Shown piece after piece: positions 6,448 through 14,670 of a stretch of 18,082 nucleotides of DNA. The notes under the pieces are model-generated. The model was given only the letters and a program-made list of their open reading frames with translations. It was not told the origin of the DNA and did no database searches. Both the position numbers and the translations under genes were made by a program. The first letter of the stretch is position 1, and each line of letters starts with the position of its first letter. Source of the DNA: DATAEK01 sp036258055 (GTDB lineage Bacteria; Acidobacteriota; Vicinamibacteria; Vicinamibacterales; 2-12-FULL-66-21); the NCBI GenBank assembly GCA_036258055.1, contig DATAEK010000281.1, positions 1 to 18,082 of the forward strand, read 5' to 3'.

Positions 6448-7716
6448 CTAGCGCCGCGCCTCGTAGATCACGCGTCCATCCCGAAGCACGGAACGCACTC
6501 GCGTGAACGCCTGAACATCGCGTGCGGGATCGCCTTCGAGTAGCACGAGATCGCCACGAAGACCCACCTTGATCTGTCCGACGCGATCCGCCGCGGCGAA
6601 CCGCTCCGCCGGCGCGGTGGTCAAGGTCGTGAGAATGTCGCGATAGGTGAGGCCCGCACGCGCCAGCAGACGGAACTCGTCGGCCGTTTCGTACTCGCTC
6701 ATATAGCCGACGTCGGTGCCAAACAGCGTCGTGCCACCGGCCTGGTGCCATGCGCTCAGTTGACCGACCGCCGTATCGACAAATCTGTCCGTCAGCGTGA
6801 TCGACTCGTGACGGGTTTCGTACGCCCAGAGTTTGAGTGTTGGAATCAGCGCGACACGCGCCGCCTTCATCTCGCGCACGGTCGCCTCGTCCCACGGCCC
6901 GGATTGCGGCGTCGTGTGCGTCAACACATCCACGCCGGCGCGCACCGACGACATCAGGCCGGTGAGGCTGCTCGGATGCGCGAATGCGATCTTACCGCGC
7001 CGGTGGGTTTCAACCACAGCGGCCGCGATTGCCGCTTCAGGCACGATAGTGGGCTGCGAGCCCGGCGTCGCCGCGTAGACCTTGATGCCGTCGGTGCCGG
7101 CGTCGAGCAGCCGGCGCGCCGCGGTAGTGGCGTCGTCGGCGGTGGCCACCCGCGACATCCGGAACAGCTGGCGATTCATGAAGCCGAGCATTCCCCAGGT
7201 CGCCTCGGCGACTTCGCCGCCCTGGCCGTAGATGGCTTCGCCAGTTGAAAGCATCTTCGGGCCACGAACCTCTCCCGACTCGACGCGATCGCGAATCACT
7301 CGCGTGTTCTCCCACGCGGACCACGTGTCGAAGACCGTCGTGAAACCAAAGCGCGTCAGCATGTCCTGCAGCTGACGCTCCAGGTCGCGCGCCGGCATCG
7401 CCGCCGCATTCGCCCACTTGCGCTGGAGAAAATGCACGTGGCTGTTCCAGAAGCCGGCCGTGACGGTGAGGCCGGTGGCGTCGATGACCGTGGCGCCCGC
7501 GGGAATCTGGACACTGCCCCTGACGCCGACCGAAGCGATCGCCCCGTTGCGAATGACAACCACAGCGTCACTGATCGGCGGGCTTTGTGGCGCCGGATAC
7601 ACCACACCGCCCGAAACCACGACGACGGCGTCGGGGGTCTGCCGCGCGGACACGCCAACCGCGACGACGAATGACACGAGGCAGGACGCAACGAGGCGGG
7701 CAGATGCGTTTCGCAT
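6448..7716 (-). CDS. Exported imidazolonepropionase-like amidohydrolase
   Basis: This 422-residue metal-dependent hydrolase belongs to the amidohydrolase superfamily, subgroup of imidazolonepropionase/prolidase-like proteins that usually act on cyclic amides or N-acyl and prolyl dipeptides. A signal peptide (MRNASARLVASCLVSFVVAVGVSA) precedes the N-terminal beta-sandwich strand pair. Metal-site residues are His93 and His95 (NSHVHF), Lys212 (DGIKVY, the likely carboxylated Lys), His247 (AFAHPSS), His267 (VLTHTTP) and Asp335 (FGTDVG). The C-terminal sandwich resumes with KVGLRGDLVLLEGDP. The ATG at 7716 was selected because the longer open frame upstream (75 more codons) has no protein-like character and would bury the signal sequence. 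A weak -10-like TCTAAC lies 6 nt upstream. Whether it works with the adjacent M20 peptidase in peptide breakdown is inference. Confidence 0.9.
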   Translation of the reverse strand: MRNASARLVASCLVSFVVAVGVSARQTPDAVVVVSGGVVYPAPQSPPISDAVVVIRNGAIASVGVRGSVQIPAGATVIDATGLTVTAGFWNSHVHFLQRKWANAAAMPARDLERQLQDMLTRFGFTTVFDTWSAWENTRVIRDRVESGEVRGPKMLSTGEAIYGQGGEVAEATWGMLGFMNRQLFRMSRVATADDATTAARRLLDAGTDGIKVYAATPGSQPTIVPEAAIAAAVVETHRRGKIAFAHPSSLTGLMSSVRAGVDVLTHTTPQSGPWDEATVREMKAARVALIPTLKLWAYETRHESITLTDRFVDTAVGQLSAWHQAGGTTLFGTDVGYMSEYETADEFRLLARAGLTYRDILTTLTTAPAERFAAADRVGQIKVGLRGDLVLLEGDPARDVQAFTRVRSVLRDGRVIYEARR

Positions 7717-7722
7717 GACCGC

Positions 7723-7728
7723 GTTAGA
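7723..7728 (-). promoter_or_regulatory. Weak -10-like box TCTAAC before the amidohydrolase
   Basis: On the minus strand TCTAAC is followed by six bases and the ATG at 7716, the same spacing as for the M20 gene. It matches TATAAT at only four positions. The rest of the gap up to 7947 shows no gene or clear signal. Confidence 0.25.
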
Positions 7729-7947
7729 CGTGCCGGCCTGGCCGAAGTTCTCCCGCGCCCTCGCGGTTGCTGATCTCCCGCCGGCGCGAGATGGTCGCGC
7801 ACTCTGGCTTTCAGCTGCGGGTGGTCCTCCACTGGACCGAAGAGCGAAACAGCGGGTTCCGGTCAAGTAGCGTTCGACTGTGTGCGTCGAAGCATGTCGG
7901 CAGCTCTTGCGAAGGAGCCAGGCTTGGAACTCGCAAGGCATCCTCGC

Positions 7948-8331
7948 TCACCGGCGCGCAGCGAGCAGCCACCCGACGACGAGCCCAAGGGCCCCAGCAC
8001 CGAGCAATGGTGTCAGCGGATGGAAATGAATGAAGCGTGTGCCCTGCGGACCAATCTCGAGGGCACCTACCGGCGTCATCCGGACTCCGCCGCCACCGCC
8101 CGCCCCTTGGGCTTCGGACGGCGTGTCCTTCTCCGGCGGACCGTCATCAGACGCGTTCTTCCGAGCGCGATTGGGACGCCGCCCACCACCTGCGCCAAAA
8201 CCGTACGCGACTTGGGCGACAGGGATCACGGTCGTATCGTTGTGGTGCACCGGTTCACCATAGACGTGGCGGATGCTCAGACTGCGCTCGAGGAGCTCGG
8301 CGATAGCTCCGAATGGGGCAGGGCTCGACAT
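7948..8331 (-). CDS. GerW/YtfJ-family protein
   Basis: This 127-residue protein is of the GerW (YtfJ, spore-protein) family. The family pattern is seen in RHVYGEPVHHNDTTVIPVAQ (about 21-40), the Gly-rich VAYGFGAGGG (41-50), a charged linker (51-75), then GAGGGGGVRMTPVGALEIGP (77-96). A hydrophobic C-terminal segment (about 107-124) followed by AARR suggests a membrane anchor. The ATG at 8331 is supported by a perfect GGAGG 5 nt upstream; the open frame continues 26 codons further but without family similarity. In Bacillus the family member acts in spore germination, yet homologues occur in non-spore-formers, where the role is unknown. No sporulation gene is visible here. It diverges from the glycosyltransferase gene. 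Confidence 0.85.
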   Translation of the reverse strand: MSSPAPFGAIAELLERSLSIRHVYGEPVHHNDTTVIPVAQVAYGFGAGGGRRPNRARKNASDDGPPEKDTPSEAQGAGGGGGVRMTPVGALEIGPQGTRFIHFHPLTPLLGAGALGLVVGWLLAARR

Positions 8332-8336
8332 GAAGA

Positions 8337-8341
8337 CCTCC
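8337..8341 (-). promoter_or_regulatory. Shine-Dalgarno GGAGG of the GerW-family gene
   Basis: On the minus strand GGAGG is followed by TCTTC and the ATG at 8331. This ideal 5-nt spacing decides the start in favour of 8331 over 8409. Confidence 0.75.
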
Positions 8342-8457
8342 GTGTAGCAGCGACACGTTCTCGACGACGAAGCGTGGCTGTCAATGCCGGCGTCGTTGGA
8401 GCAGGACACCTCCCGTCCAGTGCCACCGACGTTACAGGACCGAGAGAAGGAGAGCCT

Positions 8458-8463
8458 TACAAT
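8458..8463 (+). promoter_or_regulatory. -10-like box TACAAT upstream of the glycosyltransferase
   Basis: TACAAT (five of six matches to TATAAT) lies 132 nt before the GTG at 8596. If used, it gives a leader of about 125 nt containing the hairpin at 8517-8540. No strong -35 is seen. Confidence 0.3.
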
Positions 8464-8516
8464 ACCTGCGAATGAGCTCTCGTCATGAGCTGAACCATGT
8501 CGGCACGCCGGCTGTC

Positions 8517-8540
8517 GTGAACCCTTCTCCGAGGGTTCGC
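8517..8540 (+). other. Hairpin in the putative glycosyltransferase 5' leader
   Basis: GTGAACCCT, loop TCTCCG, then AGGGTTCGC forms a 9-bp stem with one T-G pair, with the inner seven pairs perfect (GAACCCT/AGGGTTC). It stands 55 nt before the start codon. No T-run follows. It could affect translation or mRNA stability; no known riboswitch pattern is recognised. Confidence 0.3.
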
Positions 8541-8595
8541 TGCATTCCAGAATCGGGCGCGCACTCAGCAGCGCGTGTGAGGGGCGTGAAGCTCC

Positions 8596-10338
8596 GTGCG
8601 GTTCCGCGCCAATAACGAGCTCCGCTGGGGACTCTCTGCCCTCCTCGTGGCATCAGGTGGGGCCGCCCTCGCATCCCATCCGCTCTTCGTAGCCGTCGCG
8701 GGGAATCGTCGAGCGTACGAGCTCGGCACCGGCGTGCTGCTCGCCATCGCTGCACTGGTGACCGTCGTCTGGCCGCGCGGAGACGAACCGCAGGATTCCA
8801 GGCGGCCACGCCTGTGGAGCGCCGCCCTCACCGTTGGAGCCGGCGTTGTCCTCCTCTTCTGGGTTGCGTTCCGCTTGCTGCCGGCCGTCTTCGCGGGTCC
8901 GCCGGATCCCACGCGGGGCGACATGCTCGTCATCATCGAGCACGCCATCGCCCGCTTGCTGCAAGGGCAGAGTCCGTACGCCGTGCACCACGTTCCATGG
9001 GATGCCCCACTCAGCTACGGGCCGCTGTTGTGGCTCCCCCACGTGTTCCCGTATCTGCTCAGGATGGACTTCCGCATTCTGACGCTCGCAGCCCAGTTTG
9101 TGATTCCTTTTTGCTGTTTCCTCGCCGCGGGGATCCGCGCGGGACAGGGCGATGCCCGCCGAGCCGCGCTGTTGTTTGGATTGGGTGCGGGCACGGCGCT
9201 TCATCCGGGCTTGATGGAGTTCCACCAGATCGGTCATACGCAGGTGTACTGGCCGCTGTTGCCCGTTCTCTGCCTGCTGCTGCAGCAGAAGCGCTGGACG
9301 CCGGCAGCGATCTGCCTGGGCGCGCTCACGTCGGCGAGGACGCCAATGCTCGCGCTGGCGCCGGTCTTCTTCCTCTATCTCCGTGCGATGAATGCCCGGA
9401 CGGTCAATCGCATGCTCGCGTTCGGCGCCGCTGTGCTGCTCCCGTACCTGCCGTTTCTTCTCGTGGACGCACACGCCGTGAAGAACGGCGTGTTTGATAC
9501 CTATGTCACCGTGATGAAGGGGTACGTCTGGAGGAGCACCGATTGGGCGGTCGCCACGTATGGCGTCACGGGGCGGCTGCTGCAGTATGGCCTCGAGCGG
9601 TACGTCGAGGTCGTTCAGCTGGTTTCCTTGGGACTGGTCTATGTTACGGCCAAGCATGCTCTCGCCCGCGGCAGCCGCGTAGAGCCGTGGCTCGCCATGG
9701 CGCTCCTGGTCTTCGCGATGACGACCCTCTGGTCCGTGATCTATCTGTACTTCGACGTGTGGTTGCTGCTCGTTTCAGCGCTGGTGGTATACGACGGAAG
9801 CTGGAGTGTCCTGTCCCTTCGACGGCCCGTGAGCGCCGTTGCATGTGCGACGCTCGGTTCGTCGGCGATCGTGCTCGTGGCCGCAGGCGTGCACCCGGGC
9901 GCTGCATACGTGGTCGACATCGGTGCACCTGCCGCCACGGGGTACACCGGCGCGGGCTTCGGCAGCGATGTCACCGAGCACGACGACGGACGGAGCATCG
10001 TCTGGGTTGAGGGGGCCACAGCCCGCATTCGCGTGCCGCGTGCGGGGTGGTCTGGCGCAACGCTGCGTCTTGGAGTCAAGCCATACATCGCCGGCCCTGG
10101 GGCACATCAATCGGTGATGGCCTCTCTCAACGGACGCGTTCTCGGGCGTACGGTCCTGCAGCCGGGATGGCAGGAGATCTCGTTTCGGAGTCGTCGCCGC
10201 GATTGGCTCTATGGCTTCAACGTGCTCGAGTTGTCTTTCGCGTACGCGGCCGCCGCGCCGGGCATATCCAACGTATCTACTCCGAGCGGCGAGCCACGCG
10301 AGCTCTCGGCTGCGGTCGACTTTCTCAGAATCGAGTAG
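8596..10338 (+). CDS. GT-C type membrane glycosyltransferase with C-terminal beta-sandwich
   Basis: This 580-residue polytopic inner-membrane protein has about 11-12 hydrophobic segments up to residue 440, then a soluble C-terminal domain (about 450-580). The first periplasmic loop carries the conserved acidic residue expected for GT-C enzymes, in PTRGDMLVIIEHAIARLLQG (Asp109), followed by the QSPY motif (125-128) and SYGPLLWLPHVFPYLL, a pattern shared with GT87-like mannosyltransferases that use polyprenyl-phosphate sugars. The tail (RSIVWVEGATARIRVP, LNGRVLGRTVLQPGWQEISF, GFNVLELSF) resembles the jelly-roll modules often fused to membrane glycosyltransferases. The GTG at 8596 is preceded by GAGGGG about 11 nt upstream. 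There are no polysaccharide genes next to it, so donor and acceptor are unknown. The glycosyltransferase assignment is an inference from topology and the loop motif. Confidence 0.72.
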   Translation: MRFRANNELRWGLSALLVASGGAALASHPLFVAVAGNRRAYELGTGVLLAIAALVTVVWPRGDEPQDSRRPRLWSAALTVGAGVVLLFWVAFRLLPAVFAGPPDPTRGDMLVIIEHAIARLLQGQSPYAVHHVPWDAPLSYGPLLWLPHVFPYLLRMDFRILTLAAQFVIPFCCFLAAGIRAGQGDARRAALLFGLGAGTALHPGLMEFHQIGHTQVYWPLLPVLCLLLQQKRWTPAAICLGALTSARTPMLALAPVFFLYLRAMNARTVNRMLAFGAAVLLPYLPFLLVDAHAVKNGVFDTYVTVMKGYVWRSTDWAVATYGVTGRLLQYGLERYVEVVQLVSLGLVYVTAKHALARGSRVEPWLAMALLVFAMTTLWSVIYLYFDVWLLLVSALVVYDGSWSVLSLRRPVSAVACATLGSSAIVLVAAGVHPGAAYVVDIGAPAATGYTGAGFGSDVTEHDDGRSIVWVEGATARIRVPRAGWSGATLRLGVKPYIAGPGAHQSVMASLNGRVLGRTVLQPGWQEISFRSRRRDWLYGFNVLELSFAYAAAAPGISNVSTPSGEPRELSAAVDFLRIE

Positions 10339-10376
10339 CGCGACGCTACCTTCGGCACCGCCTGATGCGAGCGCGA

Positions 10377-10382
10377 TACAAT
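10377..10382 (+). promoter_or_regulatory. -10-like box TACAAT overlapping the first ATG of the protease gene
   Basis: TACAAT (context GCGATACAAT) covers the first two bases of the ATG at 10381. It ends 7 nt before an in-frame GTG at 10390. A transcript initiated from it would start at about 10389-10390 and could not include the ATG, so GTG 10390 would be a leaderless start. Confidence 0.45.
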
Positions 10383-10389
10383 GCGGGCC

Positions 10390-11622
10390 GTGGCGTCGTC
10401 CAGGACCGCCCCCCGGGCCGTAGCCGCGCTCATCCTCGCTCTTGTCGCCGCTGCGGCGACCGCCTCAGGCCCGTCGCTCGCGCAACGGCCGTCTCGCGCA
10501 CCGGTCACGATCCCGTTCGAGCTGGCGATCCGGCATGTCATCGTCAAGGCAAGGGTGAACGACTCGCGGCCCCTGTCGTTCGCGCTCGACACCGGCGCGG
10601 GTCCCGCGTTGGTGACGCTGAAGACGGCCACCGAGCTTGGACTCTCCCTGTATGGCAGTGTGAACAGCGGCGGTGCAGGACCCGGTACACAAACAGGCCA
10701 GCGGGTGAAGGATGCGACCTGGTCGCTCGTCGGCCTCGACGGCTTTTCTCAACCGCTGACGCTGGCGCTTCCGATGGTCTTCCTTTCATCGGCTCTCGGC
10801 CGCGACGCGGACGGCATTATCGGCGGCGAGTTCATCAGGCAATTCGTTCTCGAGCTCGACTACCAGGCGCGCTCGATTGTGCTTCACGACCGGAATACAT
10901 TCGGATACGACGGGAAGGGTGAGACGCTGCCGCTCGAATTCACCCCGAGCGGTCATCCGATCGTAAAGGCGACAGTCACGCCGATCGGCGGACAACCAAT
11001 CGAGCAACGGTTCATGCTGGACATCGGCTCGGGTCTGGCTCTCGCGCTTCACAGCCCGTTCGTCGCCGAGCACGATCTGCCCGGCGGCCAGCTCACGACG
11101 ATACGAGCCATCGGCATGGCTGGCGCTGGCGGCACGTCGGTCGGGCGTCTGGGCCGCGTGGCCGCGCTGCAGATCGGATCGTTCAGAATAGAAGACCCCA
11201 TCACGCTGTTCTCGCAGGACAAGGCTGGCGCCTTCGCGAACGCGTCGCTTGCCGGCAACATCGGCGCAGAGATCGCCAGCCGGTTTCGCATGATTCTCGA
11301 CTACGGCCGCAACCGCGTCATTCTCGAACCTTCGCCGGCGTTCTCGGAACCATTCGATCGCGCGGTGAGCGGCATCGCGGTTCGCGCCGAGGGCTCCGAT
11401 TACCACACGTTTCGCGTCAGGGAAGTCCTCGAGGACTCGCCGGCTACCGAGGCCGGTATCGCGGTCGACGACGTCATCACATCCATCGACGGGATCGCGG
11501 CCGACCGTTTCACGCTCACGGCACTCAACGAACTGCTCGAGAAGCCGGTGACGCGTGAGCTGACGATCCGGCGGGGCGATCAGGTCCTGAAGATCGCGTT
11601 GACACCAAGGCGACTCATTTAG
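10390..11622 (+). CDS. Exported two-lobed retropepsin-like aspartyl protease with PDZ domain
   Basis: This 410-residue product (413 if started at ATG 10381) begins with a signal peptide (AVAALILALVAAAATASGPSLA-Q). Two retropepsin-like halves follow. The first has SFALDTGAGPALV with catalytic Asp67 and ends in GIIGGEFIRQFVLELDY. The second has FMLDIGSGLALAL with Asp211 and ends in GNIGAEIASRFRMILDY. Both catalytic Asp residues are kept, so a single chain can form the pepsin-like active site that retroviral proteases build as dimers. A PDZ domain (about 340-407, VREVLEDSPATEAGIAVDDVITSIDG) closes the protein and probably binds substrate C-termini. GTG 10390 is chosen because of the overlapping -10 box. 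The gene converges with the ADOP permease gene, with 5 bp between stops. Periplasmic protein turnover is the likely role. Confidence 0.88.
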   Translation: MASSRTAPRAVAALILALVAAAATASGPSLAQRPSRAPVTIPFELAIRHVIVKARVNDSRPLSFALDTGAGPALVTLKTATELGLSLYGSVNSGGAGPGTQTGQRVKDATWSLVGLDGFSQPLTLALPMVFLSSALGRDADGIIGGEFIRQFVLELDYQARSIVLHDRNTFGYDGKGETLPLEFTPSGHPIVKATVTPIGGQPIEQRFMLDIGSGLALALHSPFVAEHDLPGGQLTTIRAIGMAGAGGTSVGRLGRVAALQIGSFRIEDPITLFSQDKAGAFANASLAGNIGAEIASRFRMILDYGRNRVILEPSPAFSEPFDRAVSGIAVRAEGSDYHTFRVREVLEDSPATEAGIAVDDVITSIDGIAADRFTLTALNELLEKPVTRELTIRRGDQVLKIALTPRRLI

Positions 11623-11627
11623 ACCGC

Positions 11628-14303
11628 TTACTCCGACCTGAGCGCCTGCAGGACATCGACGCGCGCCGCTCGCCCGGCGGGCATCAGGGAGGCAGCGATG
11701 GCGGCGATGGCGAGGACGGTTGCGGCGGCGAGAACCGGCAGCACGCCGGGAAAACGCACGTTCTCGAGATAGCTCGAGGCCACGCCGGCAATTGCATAGC
11801 CGCCCGCGACGCCTGCGGCGATGCCAACCGCCACGATGGACGCGCCCTCCGACAGGACGCGCATCAGCAAATGACGCGGTGACGAGCCGACGGCCAGGCG
11901 TATGCCAAACTCGCGCATGCGCGCGCTCACCGAGAACGCCAGCACGCCCGACACGCCCACGACGGCAATCAGCAGCGCGATGCCGGCGAAGCCGGACACG
12001 ACGACGGCATTCAGTCGCTCCGGGGTCAGGACCTGCGCGCGCACGTCCTCGAGAGTGGCCGGGCGCTCGACCGCCTGGTTCGGCGACAGCTCGCGGATGA
12101 TCCGTGTCGCCGCCGGCACGAGCGCGTAGGGATCGCCCGAGGTGCGCACGAACAGCCGCATCGGCAACCCCTTCCCCACAGGGGAATAGACGGTCATCGC
12201 CGGCGCACGCACGACGTGCTCATCGTCCACGTCCGCCACGACGCCGACGATGCGGGATGGCTTGGAATCCACGAATCTACTGGACGCCGTCAGCGCACCG
12301 GTCAACCAGAGTTTTCGATTAAGAGCGTCGCCGTTCGGGAAGAGCCGCTGCGCGATGCTCTGGCTGATGATCACGACGCGCTCGCCGCTGAGACGATCGT
12401 CGTTCGTGAACTCGCGGCCGGCGACCACCGGGATCCCGAGCGCCGGGAAGAAGCCAGGTCCGACGTATCGCTCTCTCGCGTACGGGTTCTCTTCTCCGTC
12501 GGCCGGCGTGTAGCCCTCGACGGCGAACTGGACCGGCCTCCATGAGCCGGCGTCGCGCCAGGGGACGAACATCCCGCCCGCAACACCATCAACGCCCGGC
12601 AACTGCCCGATGCGCCGCGTCATTTCCCCGTATAGGTCGAGATCCGGCGCCTTTGGCTGTGAGCCAGCGACCGGGCTCTGTAGCGCTTTCGGAACGGACC
12701 CGACCGACAACCGCGGAATGTCGAGGGCCAGCACCTGCCGTGTGTCGTACCCGGTGTTCGCCATCTGCAGGGCGATCAGCGCCGCGACGAGCATGCCCGC
12801 GCCCGCGAGCAGCACGAACGAGAAGGCGATCTGCGCCGTGGCGAACACGCGCAGGCGACGATTGGTGCTCGGCGTGATCCGGACGCTTCCGCTCGCGAGC
12901 CCGAACCCGGTCGACGCGCTCGACGACGGCAGCCGCGGGACGTAGGCGAGCAGCACCGCAGCAGCCATGGCGAGGCTCACGCCGACCCAGAGGACCGTGT
13001 CGTCGACGGTAACTTCGAGCGCGCGCACGGAGAAGCGTGCGGCAAACCGGGCGACGACCGACACGAGCGGCCGCGCGAGCAGTACGCCGAAGAAGGCCCC
13101 GGCCCCAGACAGCACGAGGCTTTCCGCCAGCAGCGTGCGGCGCAGCGCGCCGCGGCTCGCGCCAAGCGCCGCGCGCACGGCCAATTCACCCTCGCGGCGA
13201 ACCGAACGCGCCAGGATCAGATTCGCGACGTTCGAGCACGCGATGACGAATACGACGCCGGCGGCGGCGAGCAACAAAAGTAGAATCGTTCGCGCCGGCG
13301 CGGTGATCTGATCGCGCAGCGGCGTGACGCTGAGCGCAACGTTGGCGCTCGCCGAGTACGCCTCCGGGTGCTCGCGCACCATGGCGGCGTACGCCGCGGT
13401 CAACTCGGCGCGCGCGGCCTCGACGGACGCACCTGGCGCGAGCCGGCCGAAGAGCTCGGTCATGCGGTGCGTGCGCTCGATCGTCATCGTCGCACCGAGG
13501 TGGTGCGGGCTCGTCACCATGTTCGCGATGATCTCGGTGTCGACCGGGTACGGCACGGACGGCTCGAGGACGCCGACGATGGTCGCCGTGCGCGCACTCA
13601 GACCGATCGCCCTTCCGATCACGGTCGGATCACCGTTGAACGAACTCTTCCAGAATCGATGCGTCAGGACGACCGCACCTGAGGCAGTCTGGCCGTCGTC
13701 CGAGGCGTTCAGCAGACGGCCCAGGACCGGACGCAGCCCCATCACCTCGAAGTACGACCCGCCGACGACGCCCGCGTGTATGAGGCGTGGTTCCCCGACG
13801 CCGAGCAACGTGAAGTCGATCGTCGAGAAGTCGCCGAAGGCGCCAATCGTGGTGGCGCGCGCTTTGAGATCGTTGATCTCCGCCACCGAGAACGTCATGT
13901 TCGCGGTGCCGACGCCCGTCGCGCTCTGCCGGATGTAGACGAGGCGATCCTCGCCGCGATTGACCAGCGGACGCAGCAACACGCCACGGACGACGCTGAA
14001 GATCGCGGCGTTGGCCCCGATACCGAGGGCGAGCGTCACCACCACCGTCGCTGCGAGCCCCTTGGTGCGCAGAAGAGAGCGCAGCCCGATTCGCATCTCC
14101 CGCCCGAGGGCCGCGGCTGCATCGAACCAGCGGCTGTACCAGACGCGTCGAATCGAATCGCGGATGGCCGGAACATAGCCAAGCTCCTCGAGCGCCGCCC
14201 GGCGGGCCGCTGCCGGATCCTCGCCGCGCTCGATCCGCTCCTTGATACTCAGCGCCAGGTGACCGCGAATCTCGTCATTGATCTCGCGTTCGTCAGGTCG
14301 CAT
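11628..14303 (-). CDS. ADOP-type ABC transporter permease (duplicated MacB/FtsX permease)
   Basis: This 891-residue inner-membrane permease has two MacB-like units: periplasmic MacB_PCD core plus FtsX domain, twice. A cytoplasmic N-terminal region typical of ADOPs (MRPDEREINDEIRGHLALSI..., about 1-65) is followed by a first helix (82-108, with the LALGIGANAAIFSVV signature), a periplasmic domain to about 335, an FtsX bundle (about 338-456), a second anchor helix (486-512), a second periplasmic domain, and a final FtsX bundle (about 766-885), ending with the common ARVDVLQALRSE. There is no ATPase domain and no ATPase gene nearby, consistent with the orphan nature of the family. The start ATG lies 3 nt after the PadR stop, so the two are translationally coupled. 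Transported substrate is unknown. Confidence 0.94.
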   Translation of the reverse strand: MRPDEREINDEIRGHLALSIKERIERGEDPAAARRAALEELGYVPAIRDSIRRVWYSRWFDAAAALGREMRIGLRSLLRTKGLAATVVVTLALGIGANAAIFSVVRGVLLRPLVNRGEDRLVYIRQSATGVGTANMTFSVAEINDLKARATTIGAFGDFSTIDFTLLGVGEPRLIHAGVVGGSYFEVMGLRPVLGRLLNASDDGQTASGAVVLTHRFWKSSFNGDPTVIGRAIGLSARTATIVGVLEPSVPYPVDTEIIANMVTSPHHLGATMTIERTHRMTELFGRLAPGASVEAARAELTAAYAAMVREHPEAYSASANVALSVTPLRDQITAPARTILLLLLAAAGVVFVIACSNVANLILARSVRREGELAVRAALGASRGALRRTLLAESLVLSGAGAFFGVLLARPLVSVVARFAARFSVRALEVTVDDTVLWVGVSLAMAAAVLLAYVPRLPSSSASTGFGLASGSVRITPSTNRRLRVFATAQIAFSFVLLAGAGMLVAALIALQMANTGYDTRQVLALDIPRLSVGSVPKALQSPVAGSQPKAPDLDLYGEMTRRIGQLPGVDGVAGGMFVPWRDAGSWRPVQFAVEGYTPADGEENPYARERYVGPGFFPALGIPVVAGREFTNDDRLSGERVVIISQSIAQRLFPNGDALNRKLWLTGALTASSRFVDSKPSRIVGVVADVDDEHVVRAPAMTVYSPVGKGLPMRLFVRTSGDPYALVPAATRIIRELSPNQAVERPATLEDVRAQVLTPERLNAVVVSGFAGIALLIAVVGVSGVLAFSVSARMREFGIRLAVGSSPRHLLMRVLSEGASIVAVGIAAGVAGGYAIAGVASSYLENVRFPGVLPVLAAATVLAIAAIAASLMPAGRAARVDVLQALRSE

Positions 14304-14306
14304 GAA

Positions 14307-14666
14307 TCACTCGCTCCCGGCTTGTGCCGGATTCATGATGCGTCCGATCGCGTGCACCAGCTGCGACCAGCGCTTCTGCTCGCGCGACAGCTGCGCCTTC
14401 CCGGCCGCGGTCAGCTGGTAGTACTTCGCGCGCTGTCTGGCTTCGCTCACCCCCCATTCGGCTTTGAGCCAGCCGCGCTTCACCAGGCGGTGCAGGGCTG
14501 GATAGAGCGATCCGGTCTCGACCTTGAGCAGGTCGTCGGACTGTGCGCGGATGGCCTGGCCGATGCCGTGGCCGTGCTGCGGGCCCCACTGCAGGGTCCG
14601 GAGGATGAGCATGTCCAGCGTGCCCTGGAGGAGCTCGAGACGCGGGTCATCGGAAGTCTTGGCCAT
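14307..14666 (-). CDS. PadR-family transcriptional regulator linked to ADOP permease
   Basis: This 119-residue winged-helix repressor has the full PadR N-terminal domain: ELLQGTLDMLILRTLQWGPQHGHGIGQAI (about 11-39), KVETGSLYPALHRLVKRGWLKAEW (48-71, recognition helix with SLYPALHRL) and the wing YYQLTAAGKAQL (82-93). The short C-terminal helix (about 95-113) is the dimerisation helix of the small PadR-s2 type. It sits directly upstream of the ADOP permease (3-nt gap), the standard pairing in Acidobacteriota, and probably controls its own operon through the two dyads at 14671-14706. No Shine-Dalgarno sequence precedes the ATG. The inducing ligand is unknown. Confidence 0.94.
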   Translation of the reverse strand: MAKTSDDPRLELLQGTLDMLILRTLQWGPQHGHGIGQAIRAQSDDLLKVETGSLYPALHRLVKRGWLKAEWGVSEARQRAKYYQLTAAGKAQLSREQKRWSQLVHAIGRIMNPAQAGSE

Positions 14667-14670
14667 AGTC

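Noticed and set aside
7882..8475. 197-codon plus-strand open frame
   Set aside because: It lies antisense to the GerW-family gene, which has clear family motifs and an ideal Shine-Dalgarno site. The plus-frame translation has low complexity and no domain character.
8472..8615. 47-codon open frame starting 8 nt after the TACAAT box at 8458
   Set aside because: Its position would suit a leaderless small gene, but it overlaps the glycosyltransferase start, has no Shine-Dalgarno sequence and shows no hydrophobic or conserved pattern. The region was read as leader instead.
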